Part shown: in pieces, positions 53,561-64,000 of the stretch | Layout of the letters: every line of letters begins with the position of its first letter | Numbering within the stretch: the first letter of the stretch is position 1 | Origin: Arbacia lixula | Taxonomy: Eukaryota; Echinodermata; Echinoidea; Arbacioida; Arbaciidae | Assembly: GCA_963669155.1 (NCBI GenBank) | Contig: OZ022591.1 | Span: forward strand, 15,642,336-15,706,335 | Direction of reading: 5' to 3' | Length of the DNA: 64,000 nucleotides | Notes under the pieces: model-generated | What the model saw: the letters and a program-made list of their open reading frames with translations, nothing else | Told to the model about the DNA's origin: nothing | Databases searched by the model: none | Position numbers and translations under genes: made by a program

Positions 53561-54026
53561 TAAAATTTACTGTATCTTATAACATATTTGTGCTATCATG
53601 ATGAATTTGATATCAAATAAATGAGTATGACATGCCCCTTCATCACATTGCTTTGTCATCAGGAGCTGAAAATATTTATGTGTCATTTTCCCCCCCAAAT
53701 CTTCATATTTTGGGCAAATTAAAAATAAAAACTTGACAAAAACATTTCATATTTGTGCAAGTTACTCAACACTAACATTTCAGATTACACTTTTTTGTTC
53801 AGTGGTGACATATCATGATAGAAAATGTAATGTAAATCATAGATTTGACATTCATATATTTCTATGAAATGATGTTTGAAAATAAAATAAACAATAGAAT
53901 ACATTTGGCATGAATATTACTTATTTTTTCTTCAAAGAAAATTCCACCTGAAATTTAATCCTAACGGCATTCCAATCACATGAAAGAGCTTAATGCGCTC
54001 TTTCATGATGGACTAAATGATATCCA

Positions 54027-54028
<2 letters not shown>
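53561..54028. other. Non-coding sequence, possibly interior of the truncated Tc1-type element
   Basis: AT-rich with no open frame. A short inverted repeat GAAAGAGCTTAATGCGCTCTTTC occurs at 53981-54003 (9-bp arms). Confidence 0.4.
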
Positions 54029-54065
<37 letters not shown>

Positions 54066-54127
54066 TATGTGTGAGGGAGATACAGAGAGAGAGAGAGAGT
54101 GAGAGAGAGAGGGCGAACGAGAGAAAG

Positions 54128-54173
<46 letters not shown>

Positions 54174-54236
54174 AGAAAGAGAGAGAGAGAGAGAAAGGGG
54201 GGGGGGAGAGGGCGAGAGAGAGAGAGGGAGAGTGTG

Positions 54237-54296
<60 letters not shown>

Positions 54297-54340
54297 TGTG
54301 TAAGAGAGAGAGAGAGAGAGGGAGATAGAGAGAGATACAG
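54029..54340. repeat. Compound (GA)n microsatellite with duplicated blocks
   Basis: GA runs separated by GTGTATGTG and GGGG interruptions. A block GGGAGAGTGTGTGTAAGAGA is repeated at about 54227 and 54288. Confidence 0.95.
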
Positions 54341-57300
54341 AGGAAGAGCTTACTTCCATACAAAAACAAAAGCCTAAATATGCCTAGTATCTTCCCGATC
54401 TGTTGACGATGCTTGTATGTCATGGCCATTGTCCAGATTAGATGAGGCTGTATTAGTGACATACATCCGCGTTTAATTGCAGTTAATACGGTCAAGGATT
54501 TTGTGGTGATGTATGTCAGTGATAATGACCATGTCTGATTGACCACTCTGTCTACAGGTGTCTGTAGCTGACTGCCCATCTATGTGGTCACTGCCCTCCC
54601 ATGATATTTCTTGATGTTCTTTCTCAACAAAAAAAAGACTTTAAAAACTAAGTTGATGAATTGCTTCCTCTGTCTTAAAGGGATAGTTCACCCTGAAATT
54701 AAGTTTGGTGAAAATCTGTCAAAGGATAAGAGTGTTATGATTATTTAAAGCTCTGATTTTGTTGCATCACATGTGAGATGTTGTGTACTCATTTTTTTGA
54801 AAATGTTGATTTTCTCAAGGATATGATATCAGGCCTAAATGATGCATTATTTTACATGTGCATGTGATACATCTTAAGAAACTTTGTTTTACACACATAA
54901 CTCTATGTAAAAAAGATACAGAGATTTGACAAAAATTTGTCAAAGGATAAGGAAGTTATGACCTTTTGAAATTTGGCCCATAAACCATTTCCCCAATTAA
55001 TCTTATTATAAGGATGTCAACAAAACAATGCCATTGATTTCAAGGTCAAAGGAAAGAGAAATCAATGTGAGAAGGACCCCCACGATGGTGTGTATTATTT
55101 GTTTTGAGTAATCTGTATTGCGTGTTTGTGATCTGGAACGTTGAAGTGCACTTCACTTATCATCAAGTGCTGCTGTTGATACAGGAAGGAAAGCGAGTGC
55201 TTGAATGTACGTCATTACATGTACTAGGTGTTTTAAAAAACTGTTGACATTTTTGAAAAATAATTACGAATCAGATTCAACTCACAACAAGCTGATATTG
55301 ACACATCAAAATGTCAAAGGAAGTCATTTTTTTTAGAGACAGGTCTTGTGACATTTCATTGATTACTTTTCTTGTATTAATCCTTGGAATATTTAATGAG
55401 ATTTGTACTTTTGGACAAATTTGGATCTGAAAATTTGTTGGTATGAGATAATTAATTCAGAGCATGAGAATGGTCCTGGGACATACGAACAGAAGTATAT
55501 TATGGAAGAAATGTGTCTTTGTTATGCCCTTGTGCACATACGAGTAATATGACGATATCCAATACATGCATGTGTGGCAATCCAGAAATTCACTGATAAT
55601 GAGGATGAAATGTAATGAATATCATAACTTTCTCATGATTTATCACATTAGATGGAAGTGGGCATAGACACTTTGAACATGGTCTTTTCTTACGTGGACA
55701 AACTTTTACCACAATGTTATCACAACACTAAATGACAATATTTAACAGGGACCCTTTGAAATTTTGTCTGCATAACAACAGACCGTGTTCATAGGGAGTC
55801 CAAATGACATTACATGACATAATCATTAGCCCCATTTACACTTGCTAAAATCGCGATTTTATGTTTCACCATTTACACTCCACAGAATGATTTTTCTGGC
55901 GCGGTGTTTTGGTTGTTTGGGAGAAAGTTGCCGAACAACTTACACCCAAAGATCGCGATGTTAGAAAAATTGCGATTTTTGCTGGCCAGTATAAATGAGC
56001 CTATTTTGGGTTTGTTTTCCTGTCAAGCAGGCCTAGTGTATGTTTCAACCACTATTGAAGACTTGAGGTACTTATGGTTCGTGACTGAGGGGTCAGTGAC
56101 CTGAAGGTGTGTTGTGGTACCATTGTCTTTTCATTGTAATCAAATGAGCGTGTCTCCTCACTAGTATGTGTCCTGCCAATGCCAAAATGTGAAGTGAAAG
56201 CTCTCTGAGTAGTCAGCAGCTTTTTGATGTCATTGTTTTCTGTTTAATGCCCCTTCCAGATACATTCCATTATTTGCAGTAGTGAATAAAAAAATAGCAA
56301 GGGTAGGTGGTTGGAGGGACAGCAGATTAAAGAGCTTTCAAAAATAATAAACGTGCCCGTGAGAAAAGTACATTTCCCTCGTACATGTAGAGTGCAATGA
56401 TTCAGAATCTACTTCTCAGAATATCAACTTCAAAAGCTTGTTATTATAGAGGATTAAACCTGAATTATGCAATGATTTAATTAAAAGTATGAATAAATTT
56501 CAAGGGTATACTGCTGATTCCTGCCAAGTTTCATGACTTTTTCAAATAGACCACCCTCTCTTTAAGTGTGAGAAGAAGTTGGTGAATTCATTTACAGTAC
56601 TTGATTTCAAGTCCAAAGTCCCCCTCCCCCAAAGATGCTCTATGGATATTAGCAAATTTTAAATGAAAATATGGGAAGGGATAAATAAAAGAAAAAAAGG
56701 AGATGAGATGAAAATAAAATAATCTCAAAAGCCTCGGGTAAAGACTAAATGCATCTAGCATTCTTTTCTTCCATTGCAAAAAAAAAAAGTTGAGAGTAGA
56801 AGTGTGCTGTGGTCAAACCCATCCACTGTGACATAGTATTTTAATTAGCAGGTCATTGCCGATGATGAGGTCATAATAGACGTGTTCCTCCTCGCTGGAT
56901 TCTTGACAACGCCTGTGATTACGAGCATAATACTGCCCCTAACACCCTGAGCCGGATGTAGTTCACGTGCTCACCCATATCAATACTTCCTCGATTGAAA
57001 GGTTGTTTGTTTACTAAATACGATGCGATAATTTTGAGGTCATGATCAAGCTGGCCAGACCCAACGTGACGCATGATTGGCATATTTTTAACATTTATCT
57101 CAAACTTAAAAGCAAGTATTAGTTATTTAACAGATTGAGAACATGTCTTCTCTTTTGACTAAACAATGAATTTTAACTTGAACATTGAAGTTTTAACATC
57201 CACTGTACAAAATGTACAATCAAACCTGTCCGTGCAGAACAGTAATTCTTATGGCCTTGGCGGTTGTTCTTTGTAGGTTTGACTGTATCCAATACGGTTG

Positions 57301-57563
57301 ATTAACATGGATGAATGATTGTACTGGTAGTTGAGTGACATTATCAGCACATCAACGATATTATTCCTTGTACTTTCTGTGTGACCTACATAATCGAGCT
57401 GCATTCTCCTGGTACTAACGTGAAGCTAGAACTAGAAGAGAGAAACACATTTGCATAGTGAAAGTTTTGGATATATGGCTATGTGATCTCTTGCTCTAAA
57501 TAGCAGTCTGCAGTAGCTGCAGGAAGTAGATGCAGGATCCTGATGACACAGCAGTTTTATCCA
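54341..57563. other. Non-coding sequence with MITE E fragment
   Basis: Includes the family E fragment at 54676-54970. The region around 55830-55990 contains paired AATCGCGATTTT-type words and looks like another dispersed inverted repeat, so the ORF at 55904 is not called. Confidence 0.5.
54676..54970 (+). mobile_element. Diverged fragment of MITE family E
   Basis: TTAAAGGGATAGTTCACCCTG, then GTCAAAGGATAAGA, CTGATTTTGTTGCATCACATG and GATGTTGTGTAC follow the order of the left arm of 50438-50942. Confidence 0.8.
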
Positions 57564-58451
57564 TTAAAGGGACTGTGCTGTACTAGGAAGACAAAAAGCC
57601 TTCTAAAGGGTGATCATGAGCAATCTTATTGGCAATGGTCTTAAATGCATGTATTGTCCATTTTAGAAACTTGCAGAAAGTCATTTGCCCTTAAATGATC
57701 CACATTTTGGAGTAATTAGTCAAAATTTGTGAAATCGTCAAAACGTTCGGCCCGGAGATTTTTAGGATTTGTGATTTAATCACTAATTACTCCAAATGTG
57801 GATCATTTAAGGGCAAATGACATTCAGCAAGTTTCTAAAATGGACAATACACTAATTTAAAGATTGTCCGTCCCTTTTGCAAGCTTAAAATTTGAAATCG
57901 TCTATCACGATCGTAAATTGAAGAAAGTGTGATTCAAGATCATTTCTAAGAATATAGCATGTTGAAGCTTTCTGTATATGTAAAAAATTTCAGCCGTTAA
58001 ATTTCAAACCGACTTTTTTCGTACCACGAAAAAAGTATTAGTCTTTGTTACAGTTATTATGCGTGTGTGAAATCCTAGATTTATGAGTAACTACCAAACT
58101 TTGGAGATGATTCCTTCCATAGAACAATTTTTTTCCATAATGCGTTTTATAATTTAATAAACAGATTAATCAATAAAGCAGATATTTCAACACAAACTGC
58201 TAAGAGCCTGAGGTAAAGACTATTAATCAGACGTTGTTTACGTGCATTATTTGAATTTTACACTACGTATCAGTTTCAAATTGTGAATATAGAGCTTGCT
58301 CACAGTTCTCTATATGTTTTGCCAATGTTTCGATGGTTTTGTGGTGATCTGAAAAAGGGACTGGCTGTCTTTAAGACCATTGACAGTAAGATTGCTTACG
58401 ATCATCTTTTTGAAGGCCTTTTGTCTTCCCAGTACAGTATATTCTCTTTAA
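57564..58451. mobile_element. Hairpin MITE family A interrupted by family B
   Basis: The outer element begins TTAAAGGGACTGTGCTGTAC and ends GTACAGTATATTCTCTTTAA. Its arms carry TGTATTGTCCATTTTAGAAAC and the inverse. The right arm is interrupted at 57857-58374 by a family B copy. Compared with the uninterrupted copy at 63490-63857, the insertion falls in a TTAA that is now present on both sides. Confidence 0.93.
57857..58374. mobile_element. TTAA-flanked MITE family B (copy 2, nested)
   Basis: Same ends and nearly the same sequence as 37275-37802 (about 10 bp shorter). It shares long identical words such as GAAATCGTCTATCACGATCG and ATTAATCAATAAAGCAGATA. Confidence 0.95.
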
Positions 58452-58561
58452 GTTGGTTGTAACTAAAGCAAAAACACAAAAGAAAAAAATTATTGAAGGT
58501 TTGATGAAAATCCGTCGAAAGATAAGAAAGTTATGACTTTTTAAAAGTTTTTAGTTTGTGA

Positions 58562-59400
58562 CTAGATGGCCAAATAGCGAGCTAATTCACAGAGCGTCTT
58601 TATTAGCCTGAAACTTTATCGATCCCATCATGCATCAGCGTGCACTCTTTATACGTGCATGAAGGTGAGCTCACAGCCAATTTCTGTCGCACAATACGCA
58701 ATCATCGGGCTAATTTATGCATCCCGATTTTCAAGCTAACAACGACGCAATTGCATCTTCAGGCTAGTTTCCCCCGAATCTAGCAAACTAGCTCAGTATT
58801 TTGTCAGATAAGGCTAATGTTAATGCTAATGGGAGGATGTTAGTAGTGATGAAGTGCTCGTTTCCAAGTAAGCAAATCACATGTGGAGACATGTGGCATC
58901 TGCAGTACTGCTGATTGGATCATCACAGCTAATGATTAGTTTCTGTTCAGTGGCTTCTCTCAAGGATCTGAAAGGGAAAGGGGCAAGGTAGATGGTGTTA
59001 TACGTGACAGATGGGATGTTGTTGAGATTGTTGCTGGTCTCTTGCTCAATGTTGATGGCCGCCTGCTCACTTTGTAGCCTTGGCTATTGTAAAACCCTGT
59101 TATGGCTGGTGACCCACTGTTGTTTTTAAGCGTGTGTATATTTTGGCATGTCAATAGTGTTCTCTGTTCTTTTTATGTGGCTTATGCATGTACATGCATT
59201 TGTTTGAATCATCTATTCACCTATTGCATTTTTAACACAAATAATCAGTGATGAAAGTCTCAACATTTCTTGTAATAAGGTGCGTCTGCATTAGCCCGAT
59301 CAGATGAAATAGCGAGCTAGTTTGTTGATCTGGGGAACTAGCCTGAAGTTGCAATCGCGGCTTCATTAGCTCGAAACTCAGGATACGTAAGCTCATTACA
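58562..59400. mobile_element. Fragments of MITE family F
   Basis: 58562-58830 matches the family F arm (GATGGCCAAATAGCGAGCTA, GCATCATGATGGGAT-type words inverted, CAGGCTAGTTTCC). 59276-59400 restarts with AAGGTGCGTCTGCATTAGCC and GAAATAGCGAGCTAG, then is truncated. Sequence between the two (about 58831-59275) shows nothing recognisable. Confidence 0.7.
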
Positions 59401-60437
59401 TCGAGGCGCCCAAGCTCTGAAAGGAATGTTTGCTCCTTCAAGGAGGAATGGAGCGAGTGAGCAGCTCTTGAGATAATTTGATGCTTTAAGTGTAAAAAAT
59501 CATTAACATTGTATTATGTAATAAACGTGTGTATGTTAATCCTATATTGATCGCTATAATTTTGAGATAAGTTCTATCAGTGGGAGGGAAGGTCTGATAG
59601 AGTATGTTTTTCCATTTCCCATGTTTTTTGCAAAATTATATTAAATTTGACCTGCAAATGGGATACCCTGTCTTTACTGTTGATGAATATTTGATTCCAT
59701 GTGATGTACATTCTGTATGCCTGTACTGTAGACCCAGTTTACAAAAATCACATGTGACCTGGGCATTATAAATGTGACCACAGTTTCTGTGAAAACAATG
59801 GTCAGCGATCTTTGACTCCACAAGATGTACATCCTGTATTTTGACCAGTGTATAAAGACATGTGACCAAGCCGTCACATGGCATTGCAGTGATAACACTG
59901 GTCAACGTTCATGACTTTTTGACTCCGGCCACATGTGCATGTGTTGGACCGATACTTGATCCGGGTATCATGGGTGTGATAACATTGACAGCAATGTTCA
60001 TGAATCTTTGGACCCCGGGGGCAATTATGTCAACAACAACAACATCTACCATGCCTGCCTGTATCTTTTCTGATGACCAGTACGGGGCTGGCGGTCAGTC
60101 ATTGTCAGACCAGGGTTGGTTGGTGTCAGACTGTCAAGGTTTTCATGCTGGATGGTCAAGGGTGACCCAAGGGTGACCGTTGGTTGATGGGACTTGGCAA
60201 TCATCAGTGAGTAGCAGCTGAACTTCCTCTTAAAGCCTTGATCTGAGCACATTCTAGGCGTGACTCATTAATCAAAGTTAATCCCAGTTCAGTTTGTTTG
60301 GTTGTAAACTTGTTGTGAAAGGAAACTTGCACAGGGCATTTTGCCATTACAATAGTCTGTTATCTATACCGTGGATGTATTTGTTACTTTTGTTTGAGTG
60401 CAAATGTGTGTGAGGTGTGTGTGTGTGTTGGTGTTGG

Positions 60438-60493
<56 letters not shown>

Positions 60494-62511
60494 TGTGTGA
60501 GTTCATGTATCAATATATGTTGGATATGGATTGTATGAGAAGAGTATATGATTGTAAGGGGGAGGGGGGGGGGGGTCCCCTTTCCTATTTCTTCTCTTCT
60601 ATTTCTTTCTGCATTTCATTAAGATTCTCTAGTGCTGGTGAAGGGTACATTCCTTGAATATCAAAACAGAGTATAGTTCCCTGTAGCATAAAACTGACCA
60701 ATTTACCCTTGATGATAACTACCAATGGCAATTTCAATGGAATCCTTTAATTTCATTGGCTGTCAAGCAATGTTACCGTGGTAGTTACCATTGATGGCAG
60801 AGTTACCATTGATGCTAAGTTTTATGCAATAGGGCCAGAGTCAGGGTTTTCCTAGAATGAGTTTATGGAAAAACATTGAACAGAAATTACTATGCAAAAT
60901 AGTAATATGTGAGTATGCATTTTGATACGGGGGTGGGTGGGGGGAGTGGGGGGGATGTTCCCCACACGCACAATTCTTTGCTGATTGCTGATAGTCAAGG
61001 TCACACATAGAGTGCACGTAGCTTTGCTCATTGGAAACGAGGCTGATATCCTTATGATCATACGTAAAGTCAATCAATGTGGAAGTGATACAGGTACTGG
61101 TACCACGTACACATATGAGAGTAGAGCCTATGTACTGTGGGAAAAACAGAATTGTCTCATGTACTATACATTTTTTCATTATTTTACTTTGTTGAGAAGT
61201 TCAATCGCTTTGATCTCAACCACTGAAGCTCCTCACAGTACACTTTGTGTGTACTTTTTCCCCAGGCCATTCAATTTCTGATCAGTGATAAAGCAGGTTT
61301 TTAGATGAATGTGTTTAGGATTGCATGCTAACTTTTGCTGGTTTCAAAACATCTCATCCACTATCGACACGAAGCCCTGTACAAAAGTATAGGCGCCAGA
61401 TATCGATAGGATTATACTAAATTGGTAAGAGTATTTTTGTGATTTCTACTGAGCCGTTTGAGAAAACGGCTTACCAAACAAAAATGCTGATGTGTTTTTC
61501 AATAGCTGGACATAGGACCCCATGCCATAGGCTAGGTTACATGGTGTGGGACTGCCGATGGATGGCAAAGTTCAGCTTGCTGTTGATAACTCCAATACAC
61601 AGAATATTACTAGTAAAATATAAAATGTGACTTTACAGCATTTATCAAAACCCAGCGCAGATTCAAACCCACGTGCCCACCATCAAGTCTTCATCTCTCC
61701 TTCTATTCTGTCCTCAACAACTAAGTACCCTTACATCTCTAAATCAAAGGTCACTTGAGGTTCTTCAAGCAGTGGCAAGAACGAAGCCACTAGATAATAA
61801 ATATTTACTGCCTGTGTGTGTAAACAAACCCAGGCTGTGTCGTCACATCGCTGCGCTCGTTCCGGAAAACGTGCCGACAGTCTTTGTATTTGCTTCCTCC
61901 GCAATATAGCCAAGGATTGATAACTGCTATGATTTTTGCCTAGCAATTGCTCTTTGATCATGTTATTGACGGAGCTAATTGTCAAGAAGGCTGTAGAATG
62001 ATAAGAATAATCTTAAACAACATGTTGTTGTCAGTATTAGTGCTGGATGTTTTGTTCGTCTCAGTATGTGATTCTTTGAAAAAATGTACTTTCCCAACAA
62101 ATCACAACCTATTTAACCTGTCAAGTGATGAGTTTCTAGAAATGAAGCCAATGCATCAATAAGTGCTATGTGAGCTTCTCTAGTCAGTTTTACATTGTTT
62201 TTTTAGCCCTGTTCTATCCTTAACTATGTACTGTTTTGTTTTAGGATTTTTACTCTCATTTAGCCCCACTCTATGCTTTAAACCTGGTTCAGGAATTCCA
62301 TGATGTTCACATTCTAAATCACTATCCCCAGACTTTCTTGATAGCTTATGAATATTTATGAGTACACATCCTGCACAGAGCTCGCTCAGCCATCGTGCAT
62401 AAGCTTCCCTCGGATTTGTCACTGCGTTTTGGCCTTTTAAGCTTAGTTAGAGTCACTTTTCCTTTTCCTTAGCCCCAGATTTTATGACCTGGGTCATGGT
62501 GCATATATAGG
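59401..62511. other. Non-coding sequence with a TG microsatellite
   Basis: Two loosely repeated segments occur at 59640-59940 (CACATGTGACC, TGACTCCACAAGATGTACAT / TGATTCCATGTGATGTACAT). (TG)n is at 60411-60500. Partial copies of the ACCATTGATGGTA palindromic family lie at 60710-60830. No supported gene. Confidence 0.5.
60411..60500. repeat. (TG)n microsatellite
   Basis: About 90 bases of TG with a few TTGG/TTTG interruptions. Confidence 0.96.
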
Positions 62512-62636
62512 TTTTCAATTATTGTAACTTACCATCAATGCTACATGTAACTACCATGGTAACAGGTGCAATAATGAGAGCTCATTGGCCTTTGCCATGG
62601 TAGTTACCATTGATGGTAAGTTACAATAATTGAAAA
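62512..62636. mobile_element. Small palindromic MITE (family G)
   Basis: TTTTCAATTATTGTAACTTA at the left and AAGTTACAATAATTGAAAA at the right are inverse of each other. Inside, ACCATCAATG/ATTGATGGT and CCATGGTA form further pairs; the loop carries GAGAGCTCATTGG. Confidence 0.85.
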
Positions 62637-62829
62637 ACAATATGCATTATGGCCCTGACACGGCACTCATTGGGTTATCCCTGATTTTTACAGGGCAAAA
62701 AATAATCCTGTATTTTCGACGGGGCTAACCCACTTTGATAAAAACCAGTCTGAAAAGAAAGTGGTCCAAGAGGGCTAACATGCCTGAGCCCCCATGTCAT
62801 CGTATAGCTGAATCTGTACTGTACCAGGG

Positions 62830-63054
62830 CCATACAGGTCTTCAATTATTGTAACTTACCACCAAGGGTAACTGCCATGGCAACAGGTTCAATAATGAGA
62901 GCTCATGGGCTGTTGCCATGGTACACATGTTGCCTCTACTGGTTTCTGATTGTTGTAACTTACATGTACCATCGATGGTAACTACCATGGCAATGGGTAC
63001 AATGATGGGAGCTCATTGGCTATTGCCATGGTACACATGTTGCCTCTACTGGTT
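62830..63054. mobile_element. Family G copy with internal 111-bp duplication
   Basis: TCAATTATTGTAACTTACCA opens the copy. GAGCTCATGGGCTGTTGCCA, then TGGTACACATGTTGCCTCTA (about 62898-62943), is repeated as GAGCTCATTGGCTATTGCCA and the same continuation (about 63009-63054). Confidence 0.8.
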
Positions 63055-63489
63055 TTCCGCTGGCAAAGAACTAATTCACTGTGTATTGGGTGGCTGGTAC
63101 GTTGGACACAATTTCATCTTATGAGTGAAAATTGCTATCCAAATTGTTCTTCAAAAATAACTGATAATACTGTACAGACAGAGTGTGAAAGAAGAGAAAT
63201 TGAGACAAAAATCATATTTTGTATGGTATGACAAAGTTACGGATGTATTACTGTACATTGAGAACATGATTGAAATTTTATGAATTAGCCTGATTCTCTT
63301 CAACAGAAATGAAAGTGAATGAGCGTAGAAAATCATTTAATGATTGAGGGCAGGAAAAGAAAAATCACCATGGTAGACTGTTTGATGCTTGAGAAGAAAA
63401 ACATCTATCACTTGTTCATATGCTTGTAGGTATATTCTGTCAATGCATGATTAATAATGAAGCCGTAGAGTTGAGACCACACAGCAACC
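63055..63489. other. Non-coding sequence
   Basis: No gene or repeat recognised. Confidence 0.5.
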
Positions 63490-63857
63490 TTAAAGGGAGT
63501 ATAATGGGAAGAAAAAAAAACTTTCTAAAAGGAGATCGTGAGCAATCTTCTTCCCAATTGTCTTAAATTCATGTATTGTCCATGTTAGAAACTTGCTGAA
63601 TGTTATTTGCCCTCAAGTGATCCACATCTGGAGTAAGTAAAGATGAAATCACAAATCCTCAAATGTTCAGTCCGAACATTTTGATGATCTGTGATTTAAT
63701 TTTAAATTCCTCCAAATGTGGATCATTTGAGGGCAAATAACGTTCAGCAAGTTTCTAAAATGGACAATCCATGAATTTAAGACCATTGGTAAGGAGATTG
63801 CTCACGATCGCCTGTTGGAAAGCTTTTTGTCTTCCCAGTACAGTATATGCCCTTTAA
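63490..63857. mobile_element. Hairpin MITE family A, uninterrupted copy
   Basis: TTAAAGGG at the left and CCCTTTAA at the right. Arms of about 150 bp pair with each other (TGTATTGTCCATGTTAGAAA / GTTTCTAAAATGGACAATCC, GATCCACATCTGGAG / CTCCAAATGTGGATC). The loop is TCAAATGTTCAGTCCGAACATTTTG-like, itself palindromic. Confidence 0.95.
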
Positions 63858-64000
63858 CAGGGAAACTAGAAATGAGATCATATTTCTTGTTCTCCACTCC
63901 ACCGTTCCTTCTGCATGAAGCAAGGACCTCTTTGCATGAAGCATGGGGAAACAGATACTTGGCCTACTCCTTTGTGGCCTGGATTTATTATATATGGAGC
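63858..64000. other. Window end, non-coding
   Basis: A short repeat of CTGCATGAAGCAAGGACC/TTGCATGAAGCATGGGGA is seen; nothing else. Confidence 0.5.

Noticed and set aside
55904-56104. 66-codon plus-strand ORF with MFWLFGRKLPNN start
   Set aside because: It lies across AATCGCGATTTT-type inverted repeats and lacks independent support.
61600-61990. 78- and 84-codon ORFs on opposite strands
   Set aside because: Overlapping antisense frames with no domain, splice or repeat evidence favouring either.

Overview
This is a nuclear genome window from an animal. It has introns with GT/AG borders, many short inverted-repeat (MITE-like) transposons, long GA and TG microsatellites, satellite DNA and very little coding sequence. 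A marine invertebrate, perhaps an echinoid, fits the overall texture, but nothing here fixes the species.

The centrepiece is one giant mobile element at about 8.6-32.8 kb. It is bounded by two satellite arrays of the same 214/223-bp monomer in opposite orientation: about 44 copies on the left (8765-18225) and about 13 on the right (29690-32520). This gives the element foldback-type long terminal inverted repeats built of tandem repeats. Between the arrays, on the minus strand, lies what appears to be a single five-exon gene (28904 down to 18722). All four introns keep the reading frame, and the predicted product is 2733 residues with no stop. Domain order is: SGNH/GDSL hydrolase, a Thr/Pro-rich 15/11-residue repeat region, a basic linker, PHD finger, a small Cys/His module, a DDE transposase core with a CxxH signature, a complete ubiquitin-specific protease (USP), a second USP-like half without catalytic residues, and a complete Ulp1/SENP-type protease. 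It looks like a transposase fused to deubiquitinating and deSUMOylating enzymes plus an esterase-like domain. The intact frame implies recent activity.

Left flank (1-8.6 kb): intronic or intergenic sequence with a 1.1-kb terminal-inverted-repeat element carrying a minisatellite (1287-2421), a near-perfect 40-bp palindrome (5491-5530) and three or four small host exon candidates.

Right flank (32.8-64 kb): a CpG-rich, ETS/CCAAT-containing promoter-like segment beside the element, then a dense collection of hairpin transposons. Several are nested, with TTAA or TA target duplications. There are GA/TG microsatellites, minisatellites and a small locus (about 40.1-41.4 kb) encoding a very lysine/arginine-rich repetitive protein. 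I saw no rRNA, tRNA or CRISPR.
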